Positions 1-6,515 of a stretch of DNA of 7,908 nucleotides are shown one piece after another (positions within the stretch are counted from its first letter, which is position 1; each line of letters starts with the position of its first letter). The notes beneath the pieces are model-generated. The model saw only the letters and a program-made list of their open reading frames with translations. It made no database searches and had not been told where the DNA came from. This stretch comes from Deltaproteobacteria bacterium (lineage in GTDB: Bacteria > Myxococcota > B64-G9): positions 1 through 7,908 of the forward strand of contig QMME01000174.1 in NCBI GenBank assembly GCA_003647095.1. Direction: 5' to 3'. The position numbers and the translations under genes were made by a program.

Positions 1-2307
1 GAGGGACACTATTGCTTCCGGGTGCGGGTGGACGATGCCGCCCGCGGGCGATCACCCTGGTGCCGGCAGTCTTGCTTTCGCTTGATACACAAGCCCATAC
101 CCCGGCCACCGCGCTTGTTCAATCCCCAGGTGGAGACCATTCCATCGCCGACACCAGAACCGGACCACGGTTCCTGGTTGCTGCGCCTGGTGGTGGGAGT
201 GGCGCATGCCGAGGAACCGCCCCGGCGCAAGGGAATCATCTTGCGCTGGGAAAAGGTGCCTGGAATAGATAACTACCAGCTGGAGATTGCCGAGGACCTG
301 GCGTTTCGGAAAGTGGTACTGCGTCGCCTGGTGAAGAACAGCTACTTTACCTGGCGGCACTTGACCCAGCGTCGCTACTTCTGGAGGGTCAAGAGTATCG
401 ACAGCGAGGGACGCGAGGGAGAGTTCAGCTCGCCGCGTATCATCGGGGCCGTGGTGGCACCACCGCAGCCCTGGAAGCCTCCTGCTGGAAAGATCTTCAA
501 CTGGGCCCGGCGCACGCCCGCGGTCGAGCTGCGCTGGCGGGGAAGTGAACTATTGCGGGACGTGGTAGTGGAGTTGGGTCGTGATGCCGAGTTGAGTAGC
601 ACCCTGGTCAGCAGGCACTTGGGCAGGAAAACGAGATTCCTCTGGAGGCCTGAGCGGACAGGCACCTACTACTGGCGCCTGGTGGGAATAGATCTCAATG
701 GCCGGCACACCAGGCCCAGTCGCGTGACCAGTTTTCGCCTGGTACCGGCGGTGCCGAGGATTCTTGCCCCACTTGGCGGGGAAAAGTTCTCCCGGGCAAA
801 GTCACAAGAGGGAATCACCTTCCGCTGGAGCCCCCGCCCCTGTCGCTTCCAATGGCAACTGTTTCCGGGCAGAGGGCGGAAATCTCCGTTGCTGGCGAAG
901 GCCACCGCTGCCAGGAGTGTCCGGTTGCCGGTGAAGCAGGCCGGCGAGTGGACCTGGCGGGTGCGTTGTCTCGATCCTCCCTCCGGCTGGAGCAAGGTTG
1001 GACATTTCCTGGTGGAAGCGGCCAGGCAGGTCGCCCCCCCACCCCCCCTGGCGGCTCCCCGCTTGCTGGCGCCGGCTCCGGGTGCCAGGATTATTACCAC
1101 CAGGCGCCGGGCGTCACTGCGTCTGAACTGGCAACCGGTGGCCGGGGCCACCGGATACCTGGTTGCGGTGGATGGTCCGGCCGGCGGATCCGTTCCCCTG
1201 CGCCGGCGCCTGGTCGAGACCCACCTGGATCTGGACAACCTCGCTCCCGGTACCTACCGCTGGCGAGTACGCAGCGAACGCAGCGAACGAGGGACGGAGG
1301 TACGAAGCCAGGCGATGAAACAGCCGCCGCCGGGGACGCCACCGGGAACCGAGGTGCAGAAGGCCGTACGAGAACAGGGAAAAAAGGAAAAAAACAAGGG
1401 GACGGAGGTTACGGCGGCAAAAAACAAGGGGACGGAGGTTACGGCGGCAAGGGAAACAGGTAACGAGGCCGTGTCGAGCTTCGAGATCGTCATGCGCATT
1501 CCTCCCCGGGCCCCCGTGCTGACCCGCCCGGCCATGAAGGAGCATGTAGAGCTTCCCCCTGGCCAACAAGTGCGATTTTCCTGGAAGCCGGTTGCCAGGG
1601 CCCACAGCTACCAGTTGGAACTTAGCAGGGACAAGGATTTCGATAAACCTCATGTGACCAGGACCGTATCTTCTGCTGGTATCGGACTATCACTTCCCGG
1701 GGAGGGGGCATGGTGGTGGCGGGTAAGGGCCCGGGAAGATGATGGATTTTCCGGGAAATGGTCGGAAGGCACCAGCTTCAGCTATGAAGTGTCAAAACCG
1801 CCAATTACCGAGCGGGCGGTCTTTGTGGGGGTTCATGTCGATTTCTTCCATAACTTGGGAGAGATCAACACCGCCCAGCCTTCTCTGGAACTGGCCTATC
1901 GCCTGCCGTTCTGGCGGCGCCGGTTGGGCTTGGCGTTGCAGGTTGGCTACCTGACGGCTACTGCCAGCACCACGGACGAGGCCGGAACTCGGCAGGCCTC
2001 CTCACGGTTGCATGCGGTCCCAGTCGAGATTGCAGCCTGCGTGGCTTTTCCCGTAGGGCCGGTCAATCTTTACCTGGGCGCCGGGCCGCGCCTGGAATTC
2101 AGCAGGGTGAGTATTCAGCCTGGTGATATCGCCACCAGCAACACCAGCTTCGGCGTGGTGGGACTGGCCGGGATAGAGGGAAAGCTGGGGCCGGGCTGGT
2201 TGTTTGCCGAATTACGATATACCTGGATGAGTGCACTCCGGGGAGTAGTGGAACTGCACCCCGGAGGCTTGCTGGCGGGCGCCGGCTACCGCCTGGGTAT
2301 TTGGTGA
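1..2307 (+). CDS. Fn3-like repeat protein with C-terminal outer-membrane beta-barrel (5' partial)
   Basis: The frame is open from base 1 and 768 residues are visible. Residues 1-30 (HYCFRVRVDD...SFRL-like) match the end of later modules (for example YYWRLVGIDLNGR near residue 225), so the gene starts upstream. Modules share an 'LRWEKVPG..YQLEIA' opening and a 'YFWRVKSIDSEG' closing pattern, at about residues 75-148, 173-248, 270-338, 373-498 and 522-598. These are Fn3-like sandwiches, as in many delta-proteobacterial FecR/Fn3 envelope proteins; any FecR or LysM part would lie outside the window. Residues 604-768 alternate polar and apolar residues in Gly- and aromatic-rich strands and end in YRLGIW, a probable eight-strand outer-membrane barrel with a terminal aromatic residue. 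Module 4 is interrupted by a charged insertion (about 428-489) carrying the GTEV repeats. The stop is 4 bp before the next gene. Exact function is unknown; peptidoglycan- or surface-associated scaffolding is inferred. Confidence 0.8.
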   Translation, partial: EGHYCFRVRVDDAARGRSPWCRQSCFRLIHKPIPRPPRLFNPQVETIPSPTPEPDHGSWLLRLVVGVAHAEEPPRRKGIILRWEKVPGIDNYQLEIAEDLAFRKVVLRRLVKNSYFTWRHLTQRRYFWRVKSIDSEGREGEFSSPRIIGAVVAPPQPWKPPAGKIFNWARRTPAVELRWRGSELLRDVVVELGRDAELSSTLVSRHLGRKTRFLWRPERTGTYYWRLVGIDLNGRHTRPSRVTSFRLVPAVPRILAPLGGEKFSRAKSQEGITFRWSPRPCRFQWQLFPGRGRKSPLLAKATAARSVRLPVKQAGEWTWRVRCLDPPSGWSKVGHFLVEAARQVAPPPPLAAPRLLAPAPGARIITTRRRASLRLNWQPVAGATGYLVAVDGPAGGSVPLRRRLVETHLDLDNLAPGTYRWRVRSERSERGTEVRSQAMKQPPPGTPPGTEVQKAVREQGKKEKNKGTEVTAAKNKGTEVTAARETGNEAVSSFEIVMRIPPRAPVLTRPAMKEHVELPPGQQVRFSWKPVARAHSYQLELSRDKDFDKPHVTRTVSSAGIGLSLPGEGAWWWRVRAREDDGFSGKWSEGTSFSYEVSKPPITERAVFVGVHVDFFHNLGEINTAQPSLELAYRLPFWRRRLGLALQVGYLTATASTTDEAGTRQASSRLHAVPVEIAACVAFPVGPVNLYLGAGPRLEFSRVSIQPGDIATSNTSFGVVGLAGIEGKLGPGWLFAELRYTWMSALRGVVELHPGGLLAGAGYRLGIW
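1034..1048 (+). repeat. C7-A-C7 near-homopolymer tract in a proline linker
   Basis: Two runs of seven C separated by one A encode a Pro-rich hinge (APPPPLAA) between the third and fourth Fn3-like modules. Runs of this length are prone to replication slippage, and a one-base change would leave the frame and remove the barrel domain. Nothing shows that this happens here. Confidence 0.7.
1270..1287 (+). repeat. 9-bp tandem duplication directly before a GGGACGGAGG copy
   Basis: CGCAGCGAA occurs twice in tandem and is followed by CGA and then the motif at 1291. It encodes RSERSER at the edge of the insertion in module 4 of the Fn3-like protein. It may mark local slippage at the point where the repeat element entered. 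Confidence 0.75.
1291..1301 (+). repeat. Dispersed motif GGGACGGAGGT, copy 1
   Basis: Exact motif read as GTEV in the Fn3-like protein. Unlike most other copies it lacks an A-rich leader and instead follows a 9-bp tandem repeat. A diverged relative, GGGAACCGAGGT, lies at 1344-1355 and also encodes GTEV. Confidence 0.7.
1389..1450 (+). repeat. Tandem 30-bp repeat carrying dispersed-motif copies 2 and 3
   Basis: Bases 1391-1420 and 1421-1450 are identical 30-bp units, and identity extends two bases further upstream. Each unit is an A-rich lead (AAAACAA), then GGGGACGGAGGT (1398-1409 and 1428-1439), then TACGGCGGCAA. The unit length is a multiple of three, so the frame is kept and the protein gains KNKGTEVTAA twice. 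The sequence just upstream (1374-1397) is almost pure A/G. The perfect identity suggests a recent duplication. Confidence 0.9.
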
Positions 2308-2314
2308 GGGCATG
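2302..2314 (+). promoter_or_regulatory. Shine-Dalgarno overlapping the upstream stop codon
   Basis: TGAGGG, which includes the TGA stop of the Fn3-like gene, lies just before the ATG at 2312. The spacing is short (about 2-3 nt), so translation of the lipoprotein probably depends on ribosomes finishing the upstream gene. Confidence 0.4.
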
Positions 2315-4435
2315 AAGTGCTGGTGTAAAACCTTGATGTTGTCAGCCGGGTTACTGCTGGTGTCCTGCCAGGAGAGAATGCCCGAACCGCCACGGCCGTC
2401 ACGGGTGACGCCAGAACAGGGTCGGCCCGATATCGTCACACCGATTACCATCAAGGGGGAGGGGTTCTACCCGGCCATAAGAATAAGCTACGACAATTCC
2501 GGCCACTCCTACATACGCACGGACTTTCAGGCCCGCCTGGGGCAGGTGGAACTGCAACAGGTGACATACATTGACAGCAACAACATCACTGCAGTTGTTC
2601 CCTCGGGCATGGCCGTAGGAGTCTACGACCTGTTGCTAATCGATCCAGATGGGCGCCAGGGCAGCCTGGCTGATGCATTCAGAATTGTAACCGACGCCTG
2701 CCTTACCGACGATGACTGTCGCGATCCTTGCCGCAGCTACTCCTGTCAGGATGGCACCTGTGTTTACGGACTCGTGGACCGGGATCGGGATGGCGATGGT
2801 CATATCGATGCCGCTTGCCCGGAAGGCGACGACTGTGACGACGATCCCGCTGGTTGTGGCAGCGCCTGCTACCCCGGGGCGCGCGAGATATGCGACGGCC
2901 AGGACAACGATTGCGATCCGGCCACGGCGGATGGTTCGGCCGACCCGCTGCTGGGCAGCAGCTGTGACGGTCCCGACAGCGACCTCTGCGAGGACGATAG
3001 CTACGATTCCTGCCAGGACGGGGTATTGGTGTGCTCGACCGGTAGCGACGACGTGGAAGGACCCAACGGGGATCCCTCTTGCAGCGACGGTGTGGACAAT
3101 GATTGTGACGGGCAGAGCGATGCGCAGGAGCCTGCTTGCTCGGACAATACGCCCCCGCTAGTTGCCTTCATGGTATCACCTCCGGTGGTTGAACCCGGGC
3201 AGCAGTTCACTGTTGACGCCAGTTCCAGCCGAGACCGCGAGGAAGCCGTGGTTTTTCTGGAGGTCCGCTGGGATTGGGAAAACGATGGCACCTGGGACAC
3301 CGACTTCACGACGACAAAGACAGCGACCCATTCGTTCAATACCGTGAGCACACACACCATTGCCCTGCAGGTTCGGGACACTGGCCTGCTTTCCGGGTTT
3401 ACGACCAGGACGGTGGTTGTCCAGGAGGTAGCCAATACCCTGGTGGTTACAACCGACCAGGACGAGGACGATCCCGGTGCCACCGTGCAGGATCCGGGCG
3501 GTACCGGGCTTTCCCTGCGCGAGGCGCTGGACATTGCCGCCGGCATGTCCGGGCAGCAAACCGTGACCTTCAACGGACCGATGACCATCATGCTATCCAG
3601 CAGCCTGCCCAGCCCCTGGGATACCAGTGGTACCAAGGTGGTGGGAATGTCCGGGGTGGTGGTTGACGGGGACAATCTCAACAACGCTGATTGCATCGTG
3701 TTGGCTTCTCCCCTCAACGAGCTACATTACCTGGAAATAACCAACTGTTCCTCCTGGGCGGTCATCGTTGGTGACGACAACAACCTGCTGGCCCATTGCC
3801 ACGTACATCACAATGGACTGGGAGTGCGGATAACAGGTGTGGACAACCAGGTGGGTCCCGGCTGCGAGATAGACAATCATCCCCAGGAAGGGCTGGATCT
3901 GACCGCACGTGCCGACATCCTGGGAAATCGTCTGCACCATAACCTGCAGGGCCTGGCCCTGGCCCAGGGAGCGGATGGTACGGTCATCATCGGCAACTAC
4001 TTCTATGCCAACAATGCCAATGGTGTCCTGGCTGCGAATACCATCGATGCCATGGTAGTGTTCAACAATACCTTTGATGGCAACGGGGCATCGGGACTGA
4101 GTCTGCCGAGTCAAGCCACGGCGATCGAGGTGCAAAACAATCTGTTCTGCAACAATGGTGGGTATGGTATCCAGGGAGAAGACGGAAACTTCACGGCCTG
4201 TGATCACAACGGTTTTTTCAGCAACGGAGGTGGCAACTGTTCGGCCTGCAGCATCGATGCGACATCGATACTTGCGAATCCTCTGTACATCGATCGCGGT
4301 ACTTTTGATTTCCGCCTCTGGCCGCAGAGTCCGATGATCGATGCCGGCGTGGATCTCGGTATCGATATCAACGGGCCGGCTCAGGGAAACTTCAACGGTT
4401 CAGCTCCCGATGTCGGAGCCTGGGAATCTCCATGA
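2312..4435 (+). CDS. Surface lipoprotein with IPT/TIG, MopE-like, PKD and beta-helix regions
   Basis: A 707-residue protein. Residues 1-19 form a lipoprotein signal peptide with lipobox LVSC (Cys19). Position +2 is Gln, not Asp, so outer-membrane sorting is expected by the E. coli rule. Residues 31-125 resemble an IPT/TIG immunoglobulin-like domain (ITIKGEGF...). Residues 128-277 are Cys/Asp-rich: DRDRDGDGH (156-164) is a calcium-loop-like run, while DGQDNDCD (195-202) and DGVDNDCDG (259-267) are the repeats of MopE-type putative metal-binding proteins. Residues 280-370 look like a PKD domain (FTVDASSS...WDWENDG). The rest begins with SLREAL (about 401-406), the signature of choice-of-anchor/parallel beta-helix proteins, continues with Asn-rich right-handed helix rungs, and closes with the typical PDVGAWE. 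Such proteins are common on myxobacterial-type surfaces; the ligand is unknown. It lies 4 bp behind the barrel gene. Confidence 0.85.
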   Translation: MKCWCKTLMLSAGLLLVSCQERMPEPPRPSRVTPEQGRPDIVTPITIKGEGFYPAIRISYDNSGHSYIRTDFQARLGQVELQQVTYIDSNNITAVVPSGMAVGVYDLLLIDPDGRQGSLADAFRIVTDACLTDDDCRDPCRSYSCQDGTCVYGLVDRDRDGDGHIDAACPEGDDCDDDPAGCGSACYPGAREICDGQDNDCDPATADGSADPLLGSSCDGPDSDLCEDDSYDSCQDGVLVCSTGSDDVEGPNGDPSCSDGVDNDCDGQSDAQEPACSDNTPPLVAFMVSPPVVEPGQQFTVDASSSRDREEAVVFLEVRWDWENDGTWDTDFTTTKTATHSFNTVSTHTIALQVRDTGLLSGFTTRTVVVQEVANTLVVTTDQDEDDPGATVQDPGGTGLSLREALDIAAGMSGQQTVTFNGPMTIMLSSSLPSPWDTSGTKVVGMSGVVVDGDNLNNADCIVLASPLNELHYLEITNCSSWAVIVGDDNNLLAHCHVHHNGLGVRITGVDNQVGPGCEIDNHPQEGLDLTARADILGNRLHHNLQGLALAQGADGTVIIGNYFYANNANGVLAANTIDAMVVFNNTFDGNGASGLSLPSQATAIEVQNNLFCNNGGYGIQGEDGNFTACDHNGFFSNGGGNCSACSIDATSILANPLYIDRGTFDFRLWPQSPMIDAGVDLGIDINGPAQGNFNGSAPDVGAWESP

Positions 4436-4480
4436 GGAAGAAAAGAAGAAGAGAAGGAGAGAGAAGGAGGGACGGAGGAG
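4436..4480 (+). repeat. Purine tract ending in dispersed-motif copy 4
   Basis: An almost uninterrupted A/G run (AGGAAG, AAAAGAAGAA, GAGAAGGAG) directly follows the lipoprotein stop codon and ends in GGGACGGAGG at 4469-4478. If translated from 4432 it reads RKKRRREGERRRDGG, a low-complexity basic stretch. The leader-plus-motif layout matches the copies at 1389-1450, 5041-5085 and 6350-6374. Confidence 0.7.
4474..4480 (+). promoter_or_regulatory. Strong Shine-Dalgarno (GGAGGAG) inside the dispersed motif
   Basis: GGAGGAG ends 8 nt before the ATG at 4489, close to ideal, whereas the ATG at 4432 has no well-placed purine box. This is the main reason for choosing 4489 as the kinase start. The box consists largely of the dispersed motif itself. 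Confidence 0.6.
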
Positions 4481-4488
4481 TGGGTAGT

Positions 4489-6378
4489 ATGCCGAAAGGC
4501 AGTCCTGAACGACGCCGACGTATACGCATTCCCATCCGTTACAAGGTTCTCATGCTGGTTTCGACGATGCTACTGGCTGCCTTGTCGAGCTATCTTTACC
4601 TGGCGGTATCGTTGTTTACCCGGGACAAACTCATGTACACGTTTGATCTGAACAGTACCCTGGTACAAACACTGGCGGCCCAGGTGCGTGCGGCAATAGG
4701 AGTACAGGTAAAGGAAGCGGGATTGCTGGCGCGACAGCTACTACTGTCTACGGATAGTGCCGAACGCCGCCGCCTGATGGCCGATTTTTTCTTGATGGAG
4801 CCGGGGTACCTTCGTGTCGAGTTGGCGCCGGTTAGTGGTGGGAAACCACTTGTTTACTACAACGAGAAGAAGCTGGAAGAAATCGGCGCCACCCCTGAAG
4901 ATCTCGTCACCAGGCAACACTCACAGCCGCTTTCCCGCCAGGCATTGATCAGTCGAACCGGCATGCTGCAGATTAGCAATGTCTCATTGTCTCCGGATAT
5001 AGCCCTCTTGCGGTTAGTAGTATCGCTTGGTTTCTCCAGGCAACAGGAAAAAGCGGAAAAACCAAGAAAACCAAGGGACGGAGGTGAAGGACCGAGAGCC
5101 AATGACAAACCCTCGTTACTGTTTTCGCTGGACTTCCTTTATGAAGATCTCCTGAGAATCTTCGGTAAATCACGCACTCATGAGACCTTCATGGTAGATG
5201 AACAGGGTCGGATATTGGCCCACCCTCAGCCGGAAAAAGTAATTTCGTCAGAGAGCATGATGGATGATGCATTGGTACGACAGGCCCTGGCCGGTAAAAT
5301 TGTTCAGGGAGTGAAGCAGTACCAAGGAAGAGATGGACAGGAATATCTTGGTGCCTTTGCCAAGGTCGGAATGGGAGGAATACATGTTTTCACTCGCATA
5401 CCCCGTAAGGAGGCACTAAGGGCGTCACAGGAACTCGTTAGCCGGACGATTCTATTTGGTGTAGCCATACTGCTGGTTTCGTTCCTTGCCAGTATAGTTT
5501 TTTCTCGGTTGCTCACCGCCCCGGTCAGCAGGCTGAGTGCTATTGCCAACATGGTTGGTCAGGGCAAGTTTGATATTCCCATAGAGATTTTCTCCCGCGA
5601 CGAGATAGGGGGTCTGGCCAGGTCGTTCCGGCAGATGGTGAAGGCACTGAAGAAGACACAGGCCCAGTTGGTACGTTCGGAAAAAATGGCGGCATTTGGC
5701 CAACTGGGGGCAGGCATAACCCACGAGGTGAAGAATCCCATGACGGGAATCTCGGGTTATGCGGAGCTGGCGTTGTTCCACAGCGATGATCCCAAGCTGG
5801 TAAAGGAATACCTCGAAGACATACGCAAACAATCTCGGCGTTGTCTCGACATCCTGCAGAGGTTTTTGAAGTTTGCCCGCCAGGAGGATTCTCCCCAGCA
5901 GCGAATCTTGAACCTCAACGAATTGGTGGCAGAGGCAGGCAAACTTGTCAAGCACCATGCCCTGTTACACAAAGTCGCCGTGAAGGTGAAACTAGGTGAC
6001 GATGTGCCGGAAGTGGAAGGTAACGCCGGAGAACTGCAGCAAGTTCTACTGAACCTGGCCATGAACGCCCAGCAGGCCATGGTTGGAGGAGGAACCCTGC
6101 TGCTGGAGACCCGTCGCGGAAAAGATGGACAATCTGCGGAAATCCTTGTGATAGATACCGGGCCGGGTATTCCTCCGGATATTCAAAAGCGGATCTTTGA
6201 TCCTTTTTTCACGACAAAATCACCGGGAGAGGGTACTGGCCTGGGATTGGCTATCGTCTACTCGATAATCAAGGATCACAGTGGTGCTATCGATGTCGAT
6301 AGCCAGGTTGGCCAGGGTACGACTTTCATCGTTCGCCTGCCGGGAGTAGAAAGGAAAAACACGGGGACGGAGGTCTGA
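4489..6378 (+). CDS. Membrane sensor histidine kinase (extracytoplasmic sensor, HAMP, HisKA, HATPase)
   Basis: 629 residues from the ATG at 4489. The ATG at 4432, which overlaps the lipoprotein stop as ATGA, would add 19 basic low-complexity residues. A basic N-terminus is followed by TM1 (about 20-43), a probable Cache-like extracytoplasmic domain (44-318), TM2 (321-343) and HAMP (344-396). The H-box is GITHEVKNPMTG with phospho-acceptor His412. The N-box is NLAMNAQQAM (Asn526), the G1 box DTGPGIP (Asp556), then FDPFFTTK and GEGTGLGLAIV. All catalytic boxes are intact. The HEVKNP H-box style is typical of kinases that partner NtrC-family regulators. There is no receiver domain and no regulator gene in the window, so the partner is unknown. 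A Lys/Arg-rich stretch (about 185-205) in the sensor domain and the last residues (GTEV) contain dispersed-motif copies. Probably cotranscribed with the two envelope genes upstream. Confidence 0.92.
   Translation: MPKGSPERRRRIRIPIRYKVLMLVSTMLLAALSSYLYLAVSLFTRDKLMYTFDLNSTLVQTLAAQVRAAIGVQVKEAGLLARQLLLSTDSAERRRLMADFFLMEPGYLRVELAPVSGGKPLVYYNEKKLEEIGATPEDLVTRQHSQPLSRQALISRTGMLQISNVSLSPDIALLRLVVSLGFSRQQEKAEKPRKPRDGGEGPRANDKPSLLFSLDFLYEDLLRIFGKSRTHETFMVDEQGRILAHPQPEKVISSESMMDDALVRQALAGKIVQGVKQYQGRDGQEYLGAFAKVGMGGIHVFTRIPRKEALRASQELVSRTILFGVAILLVSFLASIVFSRLLTAPVSRLSAIANMVGQGKFDIPIEIFSRDEIGGLARSFRQMVKALKKTQAQLVRSEKMAAFGQLGAGITHEVKNPMTGISGYAELALFHSDDPKLVKEYLEDIRKQSRRCLDILQRFLKFARQEDSPQQRILNLNELVAEAGKLVKHHALLHKVAVKVKLGDDVPEVEGNAGELQQVLLNLAMNAQQAMVGGGTLLLETRRGKDGQSAEILVIDTGPGIPPDIQKRIFDPFFTTKSPGEGTGLGLAIVYSIIKDHSGAIDVDSQVGQGTTFIVRLPGVERKNTGTEV
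5041..5085 (+). repeat. A-rich leader and dispersed-motif copy 5 inside the kinase sensor domain
   Basis: An A-rich run (GGAAAAAGCGGAAAAACC, AAGAAAACC) leads into GGGACGGAGGT at 5075-5085. Here the motif is read as RDGGE, not GTEV, so a different codon phase is used from the Fn3-like gene. The encoded hydrophilic stretch separates two sensor-domain strands (LVVSLGFSR and LLFSLDFLYEDLL), as expected for an addition tolerated in a loop. Confidence 0.75.
6350..6374 (+). repeat. Dispersed-motif copy 6 at the kinase 3' end
   Basis: AAAGGAAAAACAC leads into GGGGACGGAGGT (6363-6374), immediately followed by CTGA, which contains the kinase stop codon. It encodes NTGTEV after the normal HATPase end (VRLPG), so the last residues of the kinase appear to come from the element. 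Confidence 0.75.
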
Positions 6379-6393
6379 GCCCGGTCCACGGGG

Positions 6394-6429
6394 TGTCCGG
6401 TTTTCGTACACTTTCGACACTTCCGGACA
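6394..6429. promoter_or_regulatory. Inverted repeat upstream of the transposase, possible activator site
   Basis: TGTCCGG (6394-6400) and CCGGACA (6423-6429) are perfect 7-bp inverted arms around a 22-nt spacer. The spacer holds a near-direct repeat, TCGTACACTT then TCGACACTT. The centre lies about 98 bp before the predicted sigma-54 start site, the usual distance for an enhancer-binding-protein site. No U-tract follows, so a terminator is unlikely. A transposon-related palindrome is the other possibility. Confidence 0.4.
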
Positions 6430-6455
6430 TGTTGCGTGATTTGCGAATCCATATT

Positions 6456-6468
6456 TTTCAATGGGTTG
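6456..6468 (+). promoter_or_regulatory. IHF-like site
   Basis: TTTCAATGGGTTG matches the IHF consensus WATCAANNNNTTR at all but one defined position and lies next to an AT-rich run. It sits between the inverted repeat and the -24/-12 element, where IHF bends DNA in many sigma-54 promoters. Single matches to this consensus are common by chance, so the position is the main support. Confidence 0.35.
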
Positions 6469-6483
6469 AAATGGGCATCGGGT

Positions 6484-6500
6484 TGGCATGATTTATGCTT
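6484..6500 (+). promoter_or_regulatory. Sigma-54 (-24/-12) promoter
   Basis: TTGGCATGATTTATGCTT fits YTGGCACGRNNNTTGCW with two mismatches. The invariant GG (6485-6486) and GC (6497-6498) have the required 10-nt spacing. The start site would fall near 6510, just before the ATG at 6516 and after the ATG at 6495, which lies within the promoter. The match is strong and intergenic, but activity is unproven. Confidence 0.6.
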
Positions 6501-6515
6501 AATTATTCTGGTGCT

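Noticed and set aside
22..24. GTG at 22 as the start of the Fn3-like protein
   Set aside because: The frame is open to base 1, and the residues before and after 22 match the end of a repeated module, so the gene begins upstream.
130..213. Signal-peptide-like stretch WLLRLVVGVAHAEE, preceded by a GTG at 130
   Set aside because: The n-region would be acidic, there is no Shine-Dalgarno, and module-like sequence continues upstream in the same frame. A linker is more likely.
1344..1355. GGGAACCGAGGT as an eighth motif copy
   Set aside because: It encodes GTEV but differs from the motif (an inserted base and a substitution), so it was not counted. It may be an old, decayed copy.
852..1463. 203-codon + strand ORF overlapping the Fn3-like gene
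   Set aside because: It lies wholly inside the real gene in another frame, and its Gly/Arg-rich product has no domain pattern.
3001..3717. 238-codon antisense ORF opposite the lipoprotein gene
   Set aside because: Its product is Ser/Thr/Pro-rich without motifs, as expected of a shadow ORF opposite a GC-rich coding region.
4243..4350. Cluster of ATCGAT palindromes in the lipoprotein gene
   Set aside because: They are explained by Ile-Asp and Asp-Ala codons in the encoded sequence. Spacing is irregular and there is no symmetry beyond six bases.
6380..6404. CCCG-GTCCA-CGGG hairpin followed further on by TTTT, as a terminator for the operon
   Set aside because: The stem is only 4 bp and the T-run is short and 8 nt away from it.
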